A stretch of DNA of 44,709 nucleotides from Mongoliibacter sp. (lineage in GTDB: Bacteria; Bacteroidota; Bacteroidia; Cytophagales; Cyclobacteriaceae). The stretch spans positions 1 to 44,709 of the forward strand of contig NZ_REBN01000139.1 in NCBI RefSeq assembly GCF_007692705.1, given 5' to 3'. A model generated the notes under the pieces. It did not search any database and was not told the origin of the DNA. It worked only from the letters and a program-made list of their open reading frames with translations. Shown here piece by piece: positions 24,293-32,021 of this stretch. How positions within the stretch are numbered: the first letter of the stretch is position 1; every line of letters starts with the position of its first letter. Made by a program: the position numbers and the translations under genes.

Positions 24293-25189
24293 TCACCCCT
24301 CCCTAAACTTCAAAGGACTGGTATCCACATGTTTCTTGAAAAAATTATTGAAATGCGTTACTTCTGTAAAGCCAAGGGCATAGGCAATTTCTCCCACATT
24401 CCATTGGCTGTGCTTGAGTAAGACTTTGGCTTCCTGTACCAACCTTTCTGCGATTACTTGAGAAGTGGTTTTTCCGGTATTTTCTTTTACAGCACGGTTG
24501 AGGTGGTTGACATGCACATTGATATGCTCGGCATAATCTGATGCAGAGCGCAATCCGATTTTAGGATGGTTTTCTTCAATAGGAAACTGACGCTCCAACA
24601 ATTCCATAAACATGGCTGAAATCCTTTGGGAGGCATTGAATGGTTGTCGGTCTGTCAGGGTATTGGGCTGTAGTTTGAGTCCATAATGGATCAATTCAAA
24701 AATCAGGTTACGGATGCTGTCGTATTTGTATTTGTATTCCGATTTGAATTCTTTTTCCATCCTTTGGAAGATGGATTCGATTTCAGCCATCTGTTCGTCA
24801 TTCAGCTCAAAAATATGGTTTCCGGTAGGTTGGAACAGCTCATACTGCATGATTTTTCCAAACTGACTCATAAAGTGCTGATTGAAAATGCAGTATTGAC
24901 CTTTGAGTTGCTCATGATGCTCCCATTTGTAGGGGATCAGGGGATTGGAAAAAGAGAGTGCCTGTTTTTTGACTTCAATGACCTGATCGGCATAGTACAC
25001 AGAGCTATTGCCTTTGACTAACATGATTTTATAAAAATCACGACGACGATAGGGAATAGTGCTTTGCTTTCCGTGGGAGTAGGGCTCCAAACTGAACATA
25101 TTGAAATGTCCGATGTCATTTCGGATATTCTCAGGTAGCCAACTGAATTTCCTTTTGTAAAATTCTTCAAGTGATTCAGGTTTGTTCAT
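24293..25189 (-). CDS. AraC-family transcriptional regulator
   Basis: A 298-residue regulator. The N-terminal ~170 residues form a cupin-like ligand-sensing domain (YRRRDFYKIMLVKGNSSVYY, PLIPYKWEHHEQ). The C-terminal double helix-turn-helix (about 195-297) contains YAEHINVHVNHLNRAVKENTGK, WNVGEIAYALGFTEVTHFNN and FFKKHVDTSPLKFR. It sits directly upstream of the aldo/keto reductase on the same strand and is the likely local regulator. The effector is unknown. Confidence 0.93.
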   Translation of the reverse strand: MNKPESLEEFYKRKFSWLPENIRNDIGHFNMFSLEPYSHGKQSTIPYRRRDFYKIMLVKGNSSVYYADQVIEVKKQALSFSNPLIPYKWEHHEQLKGQYCIFNQHFMSQFGKIMQYELFQPTGNHIFELNDEQMAEIESIFQRMEKEFKSEYKYKYDSIRNLIFELIHYGLKLQPNTLTDRQPFNASQRISAMFMELLERQFPIEENHPKIGLRSASDYAEHINVHVNHLNRAVKENTGKTTSQVIAERLVQEAKVLLKHSQWNVGEIAYALGFTEVTHFNNFFKKHVDTSPLKFREG

Positions 25190-25235
25190 AATTCTATTTT
25201 CAAATGAAGGTTATGAATTTTAACTTCTCTCATTG

Positions 25236-25443
25236 CTTAATGGATATTTGCTTTGCGAAATAAATAGAAATATGCCTTCGGCGATATTTAAATGATATAC
25301 GCTTCGCGAAATAGATGGATATATGCCTTCGGCGATATAAGTTCCCATATCAGCAAAGCTATTTAAGATTCTGGGCTGGCCCTGGAATTTATTTCAACCT
25401 TATTTCTATAATATTTCAACTGTATTTCTAACTTATTTCAAAA
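25236..25443. repeat. GAAATATGCTTCGCG / TATTTC repeat island, copy 2
   Basis: It fills the gap upstream of the AraC gene. The left part has GAAATATGCCTTCGGCGATA (from 25267), ATACGCTTCGCGAAATAG and a third CTTCGGCGATAT copy near 25327. The right part has GGAATTTATTTCAACCTTAT (from 25384) and further TATTTC repeats. Several words are identical to the island at 12708-13070, in the same order and orientation. The unmatched centre between the halves differs. Confidence 0.72.
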
Positions 25444-25467
25444 TCCGCTTAAATCACATGCATAAAT

Positions 25468-26310
25468 TTAAAGTATCGGATTTGATCTCTTCACAAACTC
25501 ATTATTAAATGAATAGACCAAGCTCACGTTCCAAATCCAATTGTCTACGTCTATTTCAGAAACGATTATTTTACTGATAATAGATCCTATGGAAATGGGA
25601 AAGTCCTTTTTTCCGATCAGAAATGAACCACTCGCGAAATATCCGTCTTTCTCATTCATCTTGAGGTAAAAGAGTTGTGGTTTGGCATTTAGAAAGAATT
25701 TCTCTGAAAGTCTTAGATTGGTGTGGGAAGTACCCAACGCTATAAACTGATTAATATCTGTAGGACTTTTGCCCAAGCTTCTTCCTTGTAGATATAGGAA
25801 TGTAATTTTATTGTTTTCGTTGAAACTGTAACTGGGAGATATCTCTCCCGCAAAAAAACGGTTGACTTTCATGGACTCAACCATATTCCCGTTTTCATCT
25901 TCTACCATTGCATGTTCAAAAATATAAGCAGGGTGAGCACCCACATGAAGGTTGAATTTTTTACTTTTCACAAGCTTATATCTCCACCAAAGAATGAAGG
26001 ACCAGGGTTCACCATCCAGTGCAAAACGCATTTCCGGGTCAAAGCTCAGGCGTTCTCCTCCAAGTGACAATTCAAATATTGCGGCAGGCCTGTTCAAAGA
26101 AAATGCAGGAATCAGTGAAAGGCCATTGTTGGTAACACTGATATTGCCCCTGAAATGAGTCAAATTTGTGGGTGTTTCTGTTTGACTTCTTCCTTTACCA
26201 ATAAAAATAAAAAGAAGAACGATTGTAAGGCCAGTAAATTTCAAGCAAAATTTTGACTTTGATGAATGGGATTTAGGCAGGTTGAAATAGATGATTAATT
26301 TTTTGTACAT
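25468..26310 (-). CDS. Putative outer-membrane or exported beta protein, unknown
   Basis: Start probably ATG 26310 (280 aa); an upstream ATG at 26358 would add 16 residues before it. A hydrophobic stretch (CLKFTGLTIVLLFIFIG) ending near GRSQ looks like a signal. The mature part alternates polar and aromatic residues in strand-like blocks (FDPEMRFALDGEPWSFILWW, KFNLHVGAHPAYIF) and ends NWIWNVSLVYSFNNEF, which suggests a beta-barrel. No family recognised. It stands alone between repeat DNA and lhgO. Confidence 0.65.
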   Translation of the reverse strand: MYKKLIIYFNLPKSHSSKSKFCLKFTGLTIVLLFIFIGKGRSQTETPTNLTHFRGNISVTNNGLSLIPAFSLNRPAAIFELSLGGERLSFDPEMRFALDGEPWSFILWWRYKLVKSKKFNLHVGAHPAYIFEHAMVEDENGNMVESMKVNRFFAGEISPSYSFNENNKITFLYLQGRSLGKSPTDINQFIALGTSHTNLRLSEKFFLNAKPQLFYLKMNEKDGYFASGSFLIGKKDFPISIGSIISKIIVSEIDVDNWIWNVSLVYSFNNEFVKRSNPIL

Positions 26311-26434
26311 GGGTAAGGTGGTGAGAGTAAGCATAAGAAACATAGTTTCTTTGTGCAAAACTATAAGATTTACACTTCAGATATTAATTTTATTCAAATC
26401 AATTCTTATGTAAATCAAATAATTGAGTAGAGCA

Positions 26435-26542
26435 GAGAATCAAGACTAGAGCGAGAAGTTGAAACATTTCCCAAATCTGAAATCCAATTCCAGTTATCAA
26501 TGTTAAAGTCTAATATCTCGCTTCTAGGCTCTTGCTTCTATT
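26435..26542. repeat. Interspersed TCTCGYTTCT-type intergenic repeat, copy 3
   Basis: ATCAAGACTAGAGCGAGAAG (from about 26440) and GTCTAATATCTCGCTTCTAG (from about 26508), then CTCTTGCTTCTATTTC, form an imperfect inverted pair. The words match those at 3003-3046 and 15507-15556. Non-coding, between two minus-strand genes. Confidence 0.5.
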
Positions 26543-27742
26543 TCAAAATCTCTTCAAAGCCAATTCCGAGACAGTATCACCAATAGAAAGTGAGCTCGTT
26601 GCAGCAGGAGAGGGGGCATTTAGTACATTAATAGAAAATTCATTTTCCTTGATGCTAAAATCATCCAAAAGCCCGCCAGTCTTGTCACATGCTTGGGCAC
26701 GTACACCTGCACCGCCAACCACGAGATCAGACTCCTGAATATCGGGAATCAATTCTTTTAAGGCATTAGTGAAAGCAGTTTTTGAAAATGAGCGGTAAAG
26801 CTCTCCAAAACCGGTTTTCCAGTATTTGGCAGCTACTTTTTGAAAGCCAGGCCAAGCCAGTGTTTCGGATAATTCGCCTAAATTCACCTGTGACCTTTTA
26901 TACCCCTCCCTTTTGAAAGCCAAAACAGCGTTTGGCCCTGCTTCCACGCCTCCCTTCATCATGCGGGTAAAGTGTACTCCTAAAAACGGGAAATTAGGAT
27001 CCGGAACCGGGTAAATCAGGTTTTTGACCAAGTATTCCCTTTCTTTTTTGAGTTTGTAATATTCTCCGCGGAAAGGAATGATTTTGACATCCAAAGATTC
27101 TTTCTGACTCATTTGAGCCACCTTGTCAGAATAAAGACCGGCACAATTGATGGTCAAGTCAGTTTGAAAATCCCCTTGGGAAGTTTGGATAATGGAAGTC
27201 TTCCCAGCTTGTTTGATAGCGTCTACCTTGTGATTTAGAAAAATTTCACCACCCAATTCCTGAAATTTCATTGCGTATTTTTCTGCGACCAATTTATAAT
27301 CAACTATTCCGGTCTGAGGTACATGTATGGCAGCCACTCCGGCACAATAGGGCTCAAATTGTTTAAGTTCATCCAAGGTGATGGATCGTGTTCCTTCTAA
27401 TCCATTTTCAATACCCCGCTTAAGGAGACTATTTAGAATTGGAACCTGTTCTTTGCGGGTGGCTACGACTACCTTCCCTGTCAATTCGAAAGGAATATGC
27501 TCCTCTTGACAGAACTTAATTAGTTCATGGTAACCTTTGATACAGTTTATTGCCTTAAGAGAACCGGGTTTATAATACAGTCCCGAATGGATTACGCCAC
27601 TGTTATTGCCAGTCTGATGCTTTGCAACTTCAGTTTCCTTTTCAATAATGGCAATTTTCAGCCTTGGGTTTTTTTGAAGGAGTTTAAGCCCTGTAGCCAA
27701 GCCTACAATTCCACCGCCAATTATAATTATCTGGAAAGTCAT
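26543..27742 (-). CDS. lhgO: L-2-hydroxyglutarate oxidase
   Basis: A 399-residue FAD enzyme that oxidises L-2-hydroxyglutarate to 2-oxoglutarate, using quinone or oxygen as acceptor. It starts with the FAD motif IIIIGGGIVGLATGLKLL, then KHQTGNNSGVIHSGLYYKPG, both typical of LhgO/L2HGDH, followed by CIKGYHELIKFCQEEHIPFE, INCAGLYSDKVAQMSQ and VGGAGVRAQACDKTGGLLDD. Length is normal. The family recycles L-2-hydroxyglutarate formed by promiscuous dehydrogenases or from glutarate hydroxylation. It diverges from thrS. Confidence 0.92.
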   Translation of the reverse strand: MTFQIIIIGGGIVGLATGLKLLQKNPRLKIAIIEKETEVAKHQTGNNSGVIHSGLYYKPGSLKAINCIKGYHELIKFCQEEHIPFELTGKVVVATRKEQVPILNSLLKRGIENGLEGTRSITLDELKQFEPYCAGVAAIHVPQTGIVDYKLVAEKYAMKFQELGGEIFLNHKVDAIKQAGKTSIIQTSQGDFQTDLTINCAGLYSDKVAQMSQKESLDVKIIPFRGEYYKLKKEREYLVKNLIYPVPDPNFPFLGVHFTRMMKGGVEAGPNAVLAFKREGYKRSQVNLGELSETLAWPGFQKVAAKYWKTGFGELYRSFSKTAFTNALKELIPDIQESDLVVGGAGVRAQACDKTGGLLDDFSIKENEFSINVLNAPSPAATSSLSIGDTVSELALKRF

Positions 27743-27837
27743 ATTTTGTCTGATTGAGTTGGCAAATATATATAGACGCTCATGAAAAATAAACCAAGCT
27801 TATTTCTATAAGTTTTCGTAAACCCATAATCAATTTG

Positions 27838-27845
27838 CATATTTG
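27838..27845 (+). promoter_or_regulatory. Candidate -7 box for thrS (CATATTTG)
   Basis: CATATTTG matches TAnnTTTG at 7 of 8 positions, 59 nt before the thrS ATG. The extended word ATATTTGCAGG is repeated exactly upstream of infC (29903-29913). Confidence 0.45.
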
Positions 27846-27903
27846 CAGGTCTAAAAAGCATCTGTTTGTAAAGATGCCATGTTTCATTTATCAAATTCTT
27901 TAA

Positions 27904-29856
27904 ATGTCTAACCAACAAATTAAAATTACCCTGCCGGATGGATCGGTAAGGGAGTATGAAAAAGGAGTTTCCGGGCTACAGATTGCACTTAGTATCAGCG
28001 AGGGTCTAGCCAGAAATGTACTTGCAGCAAAAGTAAACGGAGAAGTTTGGGATTCTAACCGGGGTATAGAAAAAGATTCTGAAGTTCAATTATTGACTTG
28101 GAATGATCCTGAAGGGAAAAACACATTTTGGCATTCCTCTGCCCACTTAATGGCAGAAGCATTGGAAGCGCTTTATCCTGGTGTAAAGCTAGGTATAGGG
28201 CCCCCAATTGAAAGTGGATTTTATTATGACGTGGACTTTGGAGATAAATCTCTTGATGGTTCCGAACTGGAGAAAATCGAAGCCAAGATGCTTGAGCTTG
28301 CCCGTCAAAAGAATGAATATATTCGAAAAGAAATAAGCAAAGAAGATGCTGTCGCCTATTTTACTGAAAAAGGTGATGAGTATAAACTAGATTTATTGGA
28401 AGGTTTAGAAGACGGTACAATCACTTTTTATGAGCAGGGAAATTTTGTAGACCTTTGCAGAGGTCCCCATATTCCTAATACCGGTTTCATCAAAGCTACT
28501 AAACTCTTGAATATTGCAGGAGCTTACTGGAGAGGAGATGAGAAAAACAAAATGCTGACCAGAATTTATGGGATCACTTTTCCAAAGGCCAAAGAATTGC
28601 AAGAGTACCTACATATGCTCGAGGAGGCCAAGAAACGTGACCATAGGAAGCTAGGTAGAGAACTTGAGTTGTTTACTTTCTCTGAAAAAGTGGGGATGGG
28701 TCTTCCTTTATGGTTGCCTAAGGGAACCTTACTTCGTGAGCGCCTGATCAATTTCATGAAAAAAGCCCAAGACAAGTCGGGCTATCAGCAGGTCGTGACC
28801 CCACATATAGGTCATAAAGCTCTCTATGAAACTTCAGGTCATTACGAGAAGTATGGTAAGGATTCTTTTCAGCCTATCGCAACACCGAATGAAGGGGAGG
28901 AGTTTCTCCTGAAACCTATGAACTGCCCACATCACTGTGAAATTTATAAACATAAACCAAGATCTTATAAAGATCTACCGGTAAGATATGCTGAATTTGG
29001 CACTGTTTATCGATACGAGCAAAGTGGAGAGCTTCACGGCTTGACTAGGGTAAGAGGGTTTACACAGGATGATGCGCATATATTCTGCCGTCCAGATCAG
29101 GTAAAAGAAGAGTTCATTAAAGTAATTGATTTGGTATTATATGTCTTTCAAGCCTTAGGTTTCGAAGATTTTACCGCACAGATTTCACTCAGAGACCCGG
29201 ATAATAGAAGTAAATATATAGGCTCGGATGAAGCTTGGGAAAAAGCCGAATCTGCCATTATAGAGGCTTCTGCCGAAAGAGGAATGAAGACGGTCACGGA
29301 ACTTGGTGAGGCTGCTTTTTACGGTCCCAAGTTGGACTTTATGGTAAAAGATGCGTTAGGTAGAAAATGGCAATTAGGAACCATACAGGTTGATTATAAC
29401 CTTCCGGAGAGATTTCAGTTGGAATATATAGGTTCTGATAATCAAAAACACAGACCTGTCATGATTCATAGGGCACCTTTTGGATCATTGGAAAGGTTTG
29501 TAGCTGTTTTGATCGAACATTGTGCAGGAAACTTCCCGCTTTGGTTATCTCCTGAACAGATTTCAATTTTACCAATATCTGAAAAGTATATTTCCTATGC
29601 GGAGGATTTAAAAGCCAAGCTTGATGAAATGGATATAGTAGGAGTCATCGATAATCGAGACGAAAAAATTGGTAGAAAAATCAGGGATGCAGAGGTTAAG
29701 AAGATTCCTTTCATGTTGATTGTAGGAGAAAAAGAACAGGCGGAAGGAAAGATTTCAATCAGAAAACATGGAGAAGGAGACATTGGAAGTCTTTCCGTGG
29801 AGGAGTTTGCTGATTATTTCAAAGGAATCATAAAAGAATCCCTGGAACATAAATAA
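27904..29856 (+). CDS. thrS: Threonyl-tRNA synthetase
   Basis: A 650-residue class II aminoacyl-tRNA synthetase. N-terminal TGS domain (residues 4-62), editing domain with [12 protein letters not shown] (HxxxH) and the C-x3-H site at LCRGPH, then the catalytic core: [12 protein letters not shown], motif 2 [16 protein letters not shown], and motif 3 [14 protein letters not shown]. The C-terminal anticodon-binding domain is about residues 545-645. Normal length. First gene of the conserved thrS-infC-rpmI-rplT group; a tRNA-Thr gene occurs at 44314. Confidence 0.97.
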   Translation: MSNQQIKITLPDGSVREYEKGVSGLQIALSISEGLARNVLAAKVNGEVWDSNRGIEKDSEVQLLTWNDPEGKNTFWHSSAHLMAEALEALYPGVKLGIGPPIESGFYYDVDFGDKSLDGSELEKIEAKMLELARQKNEYIRKEISKEDAVAYFTEKGDEYKLDLLEGLEDGTITFYEQGNFVDLCRGPHIPNTGFIKATKLLNIAGAYWRGDEKNKMLTRIYGITFPKAKELQEYLHMLEEAKKRDHRKLGRELELFTFSEKVGMGLPLWLPKGTLLRERLINFMKKAQDKSGYQQVVTPHIGHKALYETSGHYEKYGKDSFQPIATPNEGEEFLLKPMNCPHHCEIYKHKPRSYKDLPVRYAEFGTVYRYEQSGELHGLTRVRGFTQDDAHIFCRPDQVKEEFIKVIDLVLYVFQALGFEDFTAQISLRDPDNRSKYIGSDEAWEKAESAIIEASAERGMKTVTELGEAAFYGPKLDFMVKDALGRKWQLGTIQVDYNLPERFQLEYIGSDNQKHRPVMIHRAPFGSLERFVAVLIEHCAGNFPLWLSPEQISILPISEKYISYAEDLKAKLDEMDIVGVIDNRDEKIGRKIRDAEVKKIPFMLIVGEKEQAEGKISIRKHGEGDIGSLSVEEFADYFKGIIKESLEHK

Positions 29857-29873
29857 TAGTACATTATAAGAAT

Positions 29874-29890
29874 GAGATTTTTTAAATCTC
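29874..29890 (+). other. Small hairpin between thrS and infC
   Basis: GAGATTT (29874-29880) pairs with AAATCTC (29884-29890) around a 3-nt loop, just after the thrS stop. There is no U-tract, so it is a weak terminator or processing site at best. Confidence 0.35.
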
Positions 29891-29901
29891 GAAATAATTA
29901 A

Positions 29902-29909
29902 GATATTTG
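29902..29909 (+). promoter_or_regulatory. Candidate -7 box for infC (GATATTTG)
   Basis: GATATTTG fits TAnnTTTG at 7 of 8 positions, about 32 nt before the infC start. The longer word ATATTTGCAGG is shared with the thrS upstream region, suggesting a second promoter inside the cluster. Confidence 0.4.
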
Positions 29910-29940
29910 CAGGCAATTTCATTAAAACAACCAAAAAATT

Positions 29941-30492
29941 TTGAGAGGAAGAACACCGTTCAGACAGAGACAAGAAGAACCTTACAAGGTCAATGAGAAA
30001 ATAAGAGCTAGGGAAGTGAGGGTAGTAGGCGACTTCGTAGATGGAGGAAATGCCGTATTGCCGACCGCTCAAGCAATCAAAATAGCTCAGGAAAACGATC
30101 TTGATCTCGTAGAAATTTCCCCCAATGCTAGTCCACCTGTATGTAAGGTGATAGATTATGCTAAGTTTAAATACGAACAGAAAAAGAAGCAAAAGGAAAT
30201 TAAAGCCAATGCCTCTAAGACTGTTTTGAAGGAAATCAGGTTTGGTCCTAATACAGATGACCACGATTTTAATTTTAAATTAAAGCATGCGATTGGATTT
30301 CTGAAAGAAGGAGCTAAGGTAAAGGCCTATGTGCATTTCGTAGGAAGGTCTATTGTCTTCAAAGAAAGGGGTGAAATGTTATTGTTGAGATTTGCGCAGG
30401 AACTCGAAGAGTACGCTCAGGTAGAGCAATTGCCAAAACTTGAAGGGAAAAGGATGTTCCTTTTTCTCTCTCCAAAAGCCAGTAAAAAATAA
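29941..30492 (+). CDS. infC: Translation initiation factor IF-3
   Basis: A 183-residue IF-3, which binds the 30S subunit and checks start-codon and initiator pairing. The N-terminal domain contains [19 protein letters not shown], followed by the linker and the C-terminal domain ([38 protein letters not shown]). No ATG is available near the expected N-terminus: the frame has TTG at 29941 and ATT directly before it at 29938. Either may be the start; E. coli infC uses AUU for autoregulation. Second gene of thrS-infC-rpmI-rplT. Confidence 0.95.
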   Translation: MRGRTPFRQRQEEPYKVNEKIRAREVRVVGDFVDGGNAVLPTAQAIKIAQENDLDLVEISPNASPPVCKVIDYAKFKYEQKKKQKEIKANASKTVLKEIRFGPNTDDHDFNFKLKHAIGFLKEGAKVKAYVHFVGRSIVFKERGEMLLLRFAQELEEYAQVEQLPKLEGKRMFLFLSPKASKK

Positions 30493-30512
30493 ATCAACAA
30501 ATAAATACAGCT

Positions 30513-30713
30513 ATGCCTAAAGTAAAAACCAAATCAGGTGCAAAAAAACGGTTCAAGCTTTCAGCAACCGGGAAAATCAGAAGAAAACATGCTTATAAAA
30601 GCCATATTCTGACAAAGAAATCTACGAAGAGGAAGAGAAATCTTACCAAAATGGGAGAAGTTCATGAGACAGATGAAGGAAGAGTAAAAGCAATGTTGAG
30701 AATTGGTAAATAA
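30513..30713 (+). CDS. rpmI: Ribosomal protein L35
   Basis: A 66-residue, highly basic protein of the large ribosomal subunit. The family signature [20 protein letters not shown] is at the N-terminus, followed by [20 protein letters not shown]. It starts 20 nt after infC and is followed by rplT after a 100-nt gap that may fold. In other bacteria this gene is co-regulated by L20. Confidence 0.97.
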   Translation: MPKVKTKSGAKKRFKLSATGKIRRKHAYKSHILTKKSTKRKRNLTKMGEVHETDEGRVKAMLRIGK

Positions 30714-30766
30714 TTCTCAGATTCTTCAAAAATTAAATTAAAGGTTATATTATTCACCAGACGCTG

Positions 30767-30797
30767 AGGTAAAAAAGACCGAAAGGCACCTAGGGTC
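30767..30797 (+). promoter_or_regulatory. Possible structured leader of rplT
   Basis: In the 100-nt rpmI-rplT gap, AGGT (30767-30770) can pair with ACCT (30788-30791) around a CC-GAAA-GG hairpin (30779-30786) with a GNRA loop. L20 is known to autoregulate its operon by binding leader RNA in other phyla, so a regulatory structure here is plausible. The fold is by eye only. Confidence 0.3.
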
Positions 30798-30813
30798 AAA
30801 AAATTAAATCATT

Positions 30814-31158
30814 ATGCCAAGATCAGTAAATGCAGTTGCTTCAAGAGCAAGAAGAAAAAAGGTACTCAAAGCAACTAAAGGCTACTTCGGAAGAGGTAAA
30901 AATGTTTGGACTGTAGCCAAAAACAAATATGAAAAAGGTCTTCAGTACGCCTACAGGGATAGAAGAGTTAAGAAAAGAGAATTCAGAGCTCTATGGATCA
31001 TGCGTATCAATGCCGGAGCCAGAGAGTATGGTATTTCTTATTCACAATTTATGGGAATGGTAAAAAAAGCTGGTATTGAATTGAACAGAAAAGTTCTTGC
31101 AGACCTTGCTATGAATCATCCAGAAGCATTCAAAGCTGTTGTTGATAAAGTTAAGTAA
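30814..31158 (+). CDS. rplT: Ribosomal protein L20
   Basis: A 114-residue basic large-subunit protein required early in 50S assembly. Family segments: [36 protein letters not shown] and [20 protein letters not shown], with the C-terminal globular part binding 23S rRNA. Normal length. Last gene of the cluster, followed by a strong terminator. Confidence 0.97.
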   Translation: MPRSVNAVASRARRKKVLKATKGYFGRGKNVWTVAKNKYEKGLQYAYRDRRVKKREFRALWIMRINAGAREYGISYSQFMGMVKKAGIELNRKVLADLAMNHPEAFKAVVDKVK

Positions 31159-31184
31159 GAGCGCACTCAATTACTTGATAATTT

Positions 31185-31210
31185 AAGCCCCGAAATTCGG
31201 GGCTTTTTTT
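31185..31210 (+). terminator. Intrinsic terminator of thrS-rplT cluster
   Basis: AAGCCCCG (31185-31192) pairs with CGGGGCTT (31198-31205) around AAATT, followed by seven T. It is 27 nt after the rplT stop. Confidence 0.92.
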
Positions 31211-31387
31211 ATGCCATATATTTTGAGTTTTCGAAGCTGTTTGGTGAAATTTTATTATATTACAATTGTACAGAAACTCGAGAAGCCAATACCTTGTCAT
31301 CAGATTTTGCATGATTTTGGGATTGGTTTTTTGCTAGAGAGATATTCAATTTACACATAGCGTAGTTGAAAAATCTAAAAAATTTAT
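31211..31387. other. AT-rich gap, no gene seen
   Basis: Nothing codes here. It separates the L20 terminator from the degenerate tRNA/GIY-YIG unit. Confidence 0.5.
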
Positions 31388-31478
31388 TTGAAAGAATATA
31401 AAACGTAAACACAGTACATTGTGTAAAACAGCTGGTATAAAAAAAAGCCCCAAAAGTGGGGCTTAAGTAGCGAGGAGC
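31388..31478. repeat. 91-bp direct repeat, left copy
   Basis: Matches 31777-31866 almost exactly (about 90 bp, offset 389 bp). On the minus strand it contains the 3' end of a tRNA-Met, its terminator hairpin and the first 11 codons of a GIY-YIG gene (MYCVYVLYSFK from an ATG at about 31419), after which similarity stops. Differences are one A in an A-run and one base near 31422. Confidence 0.9.
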
Positions 31479-31557
31479 TCCCGATAGCTATCGGGACGAA
31501 CTGCCGTCCGCCGCGGCGCCTGCCTACTGTCAGGCAGGGATATAAATCCTGCGCTAG
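31465..31557 (-). pseudogene. Degenerate tRNA-Met remnant with palindromic insertions
   Basis: Compared with the intact tRNA-Met at 31856-31929, the minus strand keeps AGCGCAGGATT, GGCAGTTCG and GCTCCTCGCTA. The 5' acceptor and D-arm are missing, the anticodon CAT is changed to TAT-like sequence, and palindromic segments interrupt the rest: CCTGCCTACTGTCAGGCAGG (31519-31538), CGCCGCGGCG (31509-31518), and TCCCGATAGCTATCGGGA (31479-31496), which replaces part of the T-loop. Its 5' edge coincides with the stop codon of the GIY-YIG gene. Confidence 0.8.
31479..31496. repeat. 18-bp perfect palindrome in tRNA remnant
   Basis: TCCCGATAGCTATCGGGA is fully self-complementary. It shares the TCCCGA...TCGGGA arms with the palindrome inside both tRNA-Asp-like units at 44431 and 44559, and loosely with TTCCGA...TCGGGA at 12941-12964. 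Confidence 0.9.
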
Positions 31558-31808
31558 ATGTATTTAGGAAGTATTTGGTCTTTTATCCAATCCCTTCCTT
31601 TCCCGGTCTTGGGTTCTTTTTCTCTTCTAAGAGCTTGGGATTTCGAATTAAAAAATTCAAAGTGTATACAATACCAAGGTCTGTATCAGATTGTATGCCC
31701 TTTAGTCGAGAATTCATTGTGGAATTTGAACCTTGTGATAAGATCAGAAGTCATTCCAGTGTATGATCTATGATACTTGAAAGAATATAAAACGTAAACA
31801 CAGTACAT
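31554..31808 (-). pseudogene. Small GIY-YIG endonuclease gene with one in-frame stop
   Basis: From ATG 31808 to TAG 31554-31556 there are 84 sense positions in one frame: MYCVYVLYSFKYHRSYTGMT, then SDLITRFKFHNEFSTKGHTI, a TGA (31686-31688, codon 41), YRPWYCIHFEFFNSKSQALR and REKEPKTGKGRDWIKDQILP. This is the full length of the small standalone GIY-YIG nucleases common in Bacteroidota: a VYVL...YTG core, the catalytic Arg helix (TRF) and the E-containing ALRREKE helix. The TGA replaces an expected Arg (CGA to TGA). The gene follows the tRNA-Met terminator and ends in a tRNA remnant. Confidence 0.85.
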
Positions 31809-31866
31809 TGTATAAAACAGCTGGTATAAAAAAAGCCCCAAAAGTGGGGCTTAAGTAGCGAGGAGC
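31777..31866. repeat. 90-bp direct repeat, right copy
   Basis: Partner of 31388-31478. It spans the 3' end of the intact tRNA-Met, its terminator and the first 11 codons of the GIY-YIG gene, so the repeat defines a tandem tRNA + GIY-YIG unit of 389 bp. Confidence 0.9.
31829..31853 (-). terminator. Terminator of tRNA-Met
   Basis: Reading the minus strand, AAGCCCC pairs with GGGGCTT around ACTTTT and is followed by a T-run, directly after the tRNA 3' end. The same hairpin is duplicated at about 31440-31464. Confidence 0.85.
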
Positions 31867-31929
31867 AGAATCGAACTGCCGACCTCAGGGTTATGAATCC
31901 TGCGCTCTAACCATCTGAGCTACCTCGCC
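31856..31929 (-). tRNA. tRNA-Met (anticodon CAT)
   Basis: A 74-nt cloverleaf on the minus strand: acceptor GGCGAGG with CCTCGCT, D-arm GCTC...GAGC, anticodon loop TTCATAA, T-arm GGCAG-TTCGATT-CTGCT, discriminator A. One A-C mismatch at the base of the anticodon loop. An elongator Met tRNA is most likely; Ile2 with modified CAT cannot be excluded by eye. No encoded CCA. Confidence 0.92.
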
Positions 31930-32021
31930 AAATGGGAATGCAAATATGAGGTCTTGACTTCTGAATTGCAAACTTATCTACGCAAAAAAACTGTTTTTTT
32001 GTCATCTAAAATTTAAAGAAA

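Noticed and set aside
27743-27903. T-box or riboswitch upstream of thrS
   Set aside because: No T-box sequence or terminator/antiterminator is visible, and T-boxes are not expected in this phylum.
29755-30264. Minus-strand 169-codon open frame over thrS/infC
   Set aside because: Antisense to two universally conserved genes, with no recognisable domain.
31686-31688. Recoded TGA (selenocysteine) in the GIY-YIG gene
   Set aside because: The position is normally Arg, no adjacent hairpin of the right kind is seen, and the gene sits among degenerate copies.
31558-31773. Plus-strand open frames of 63-71 codons in this stretch
   Set aside because: They lie opposite the GIY-YIG gene, whose minus-strand frame matches a known family over its whole length.
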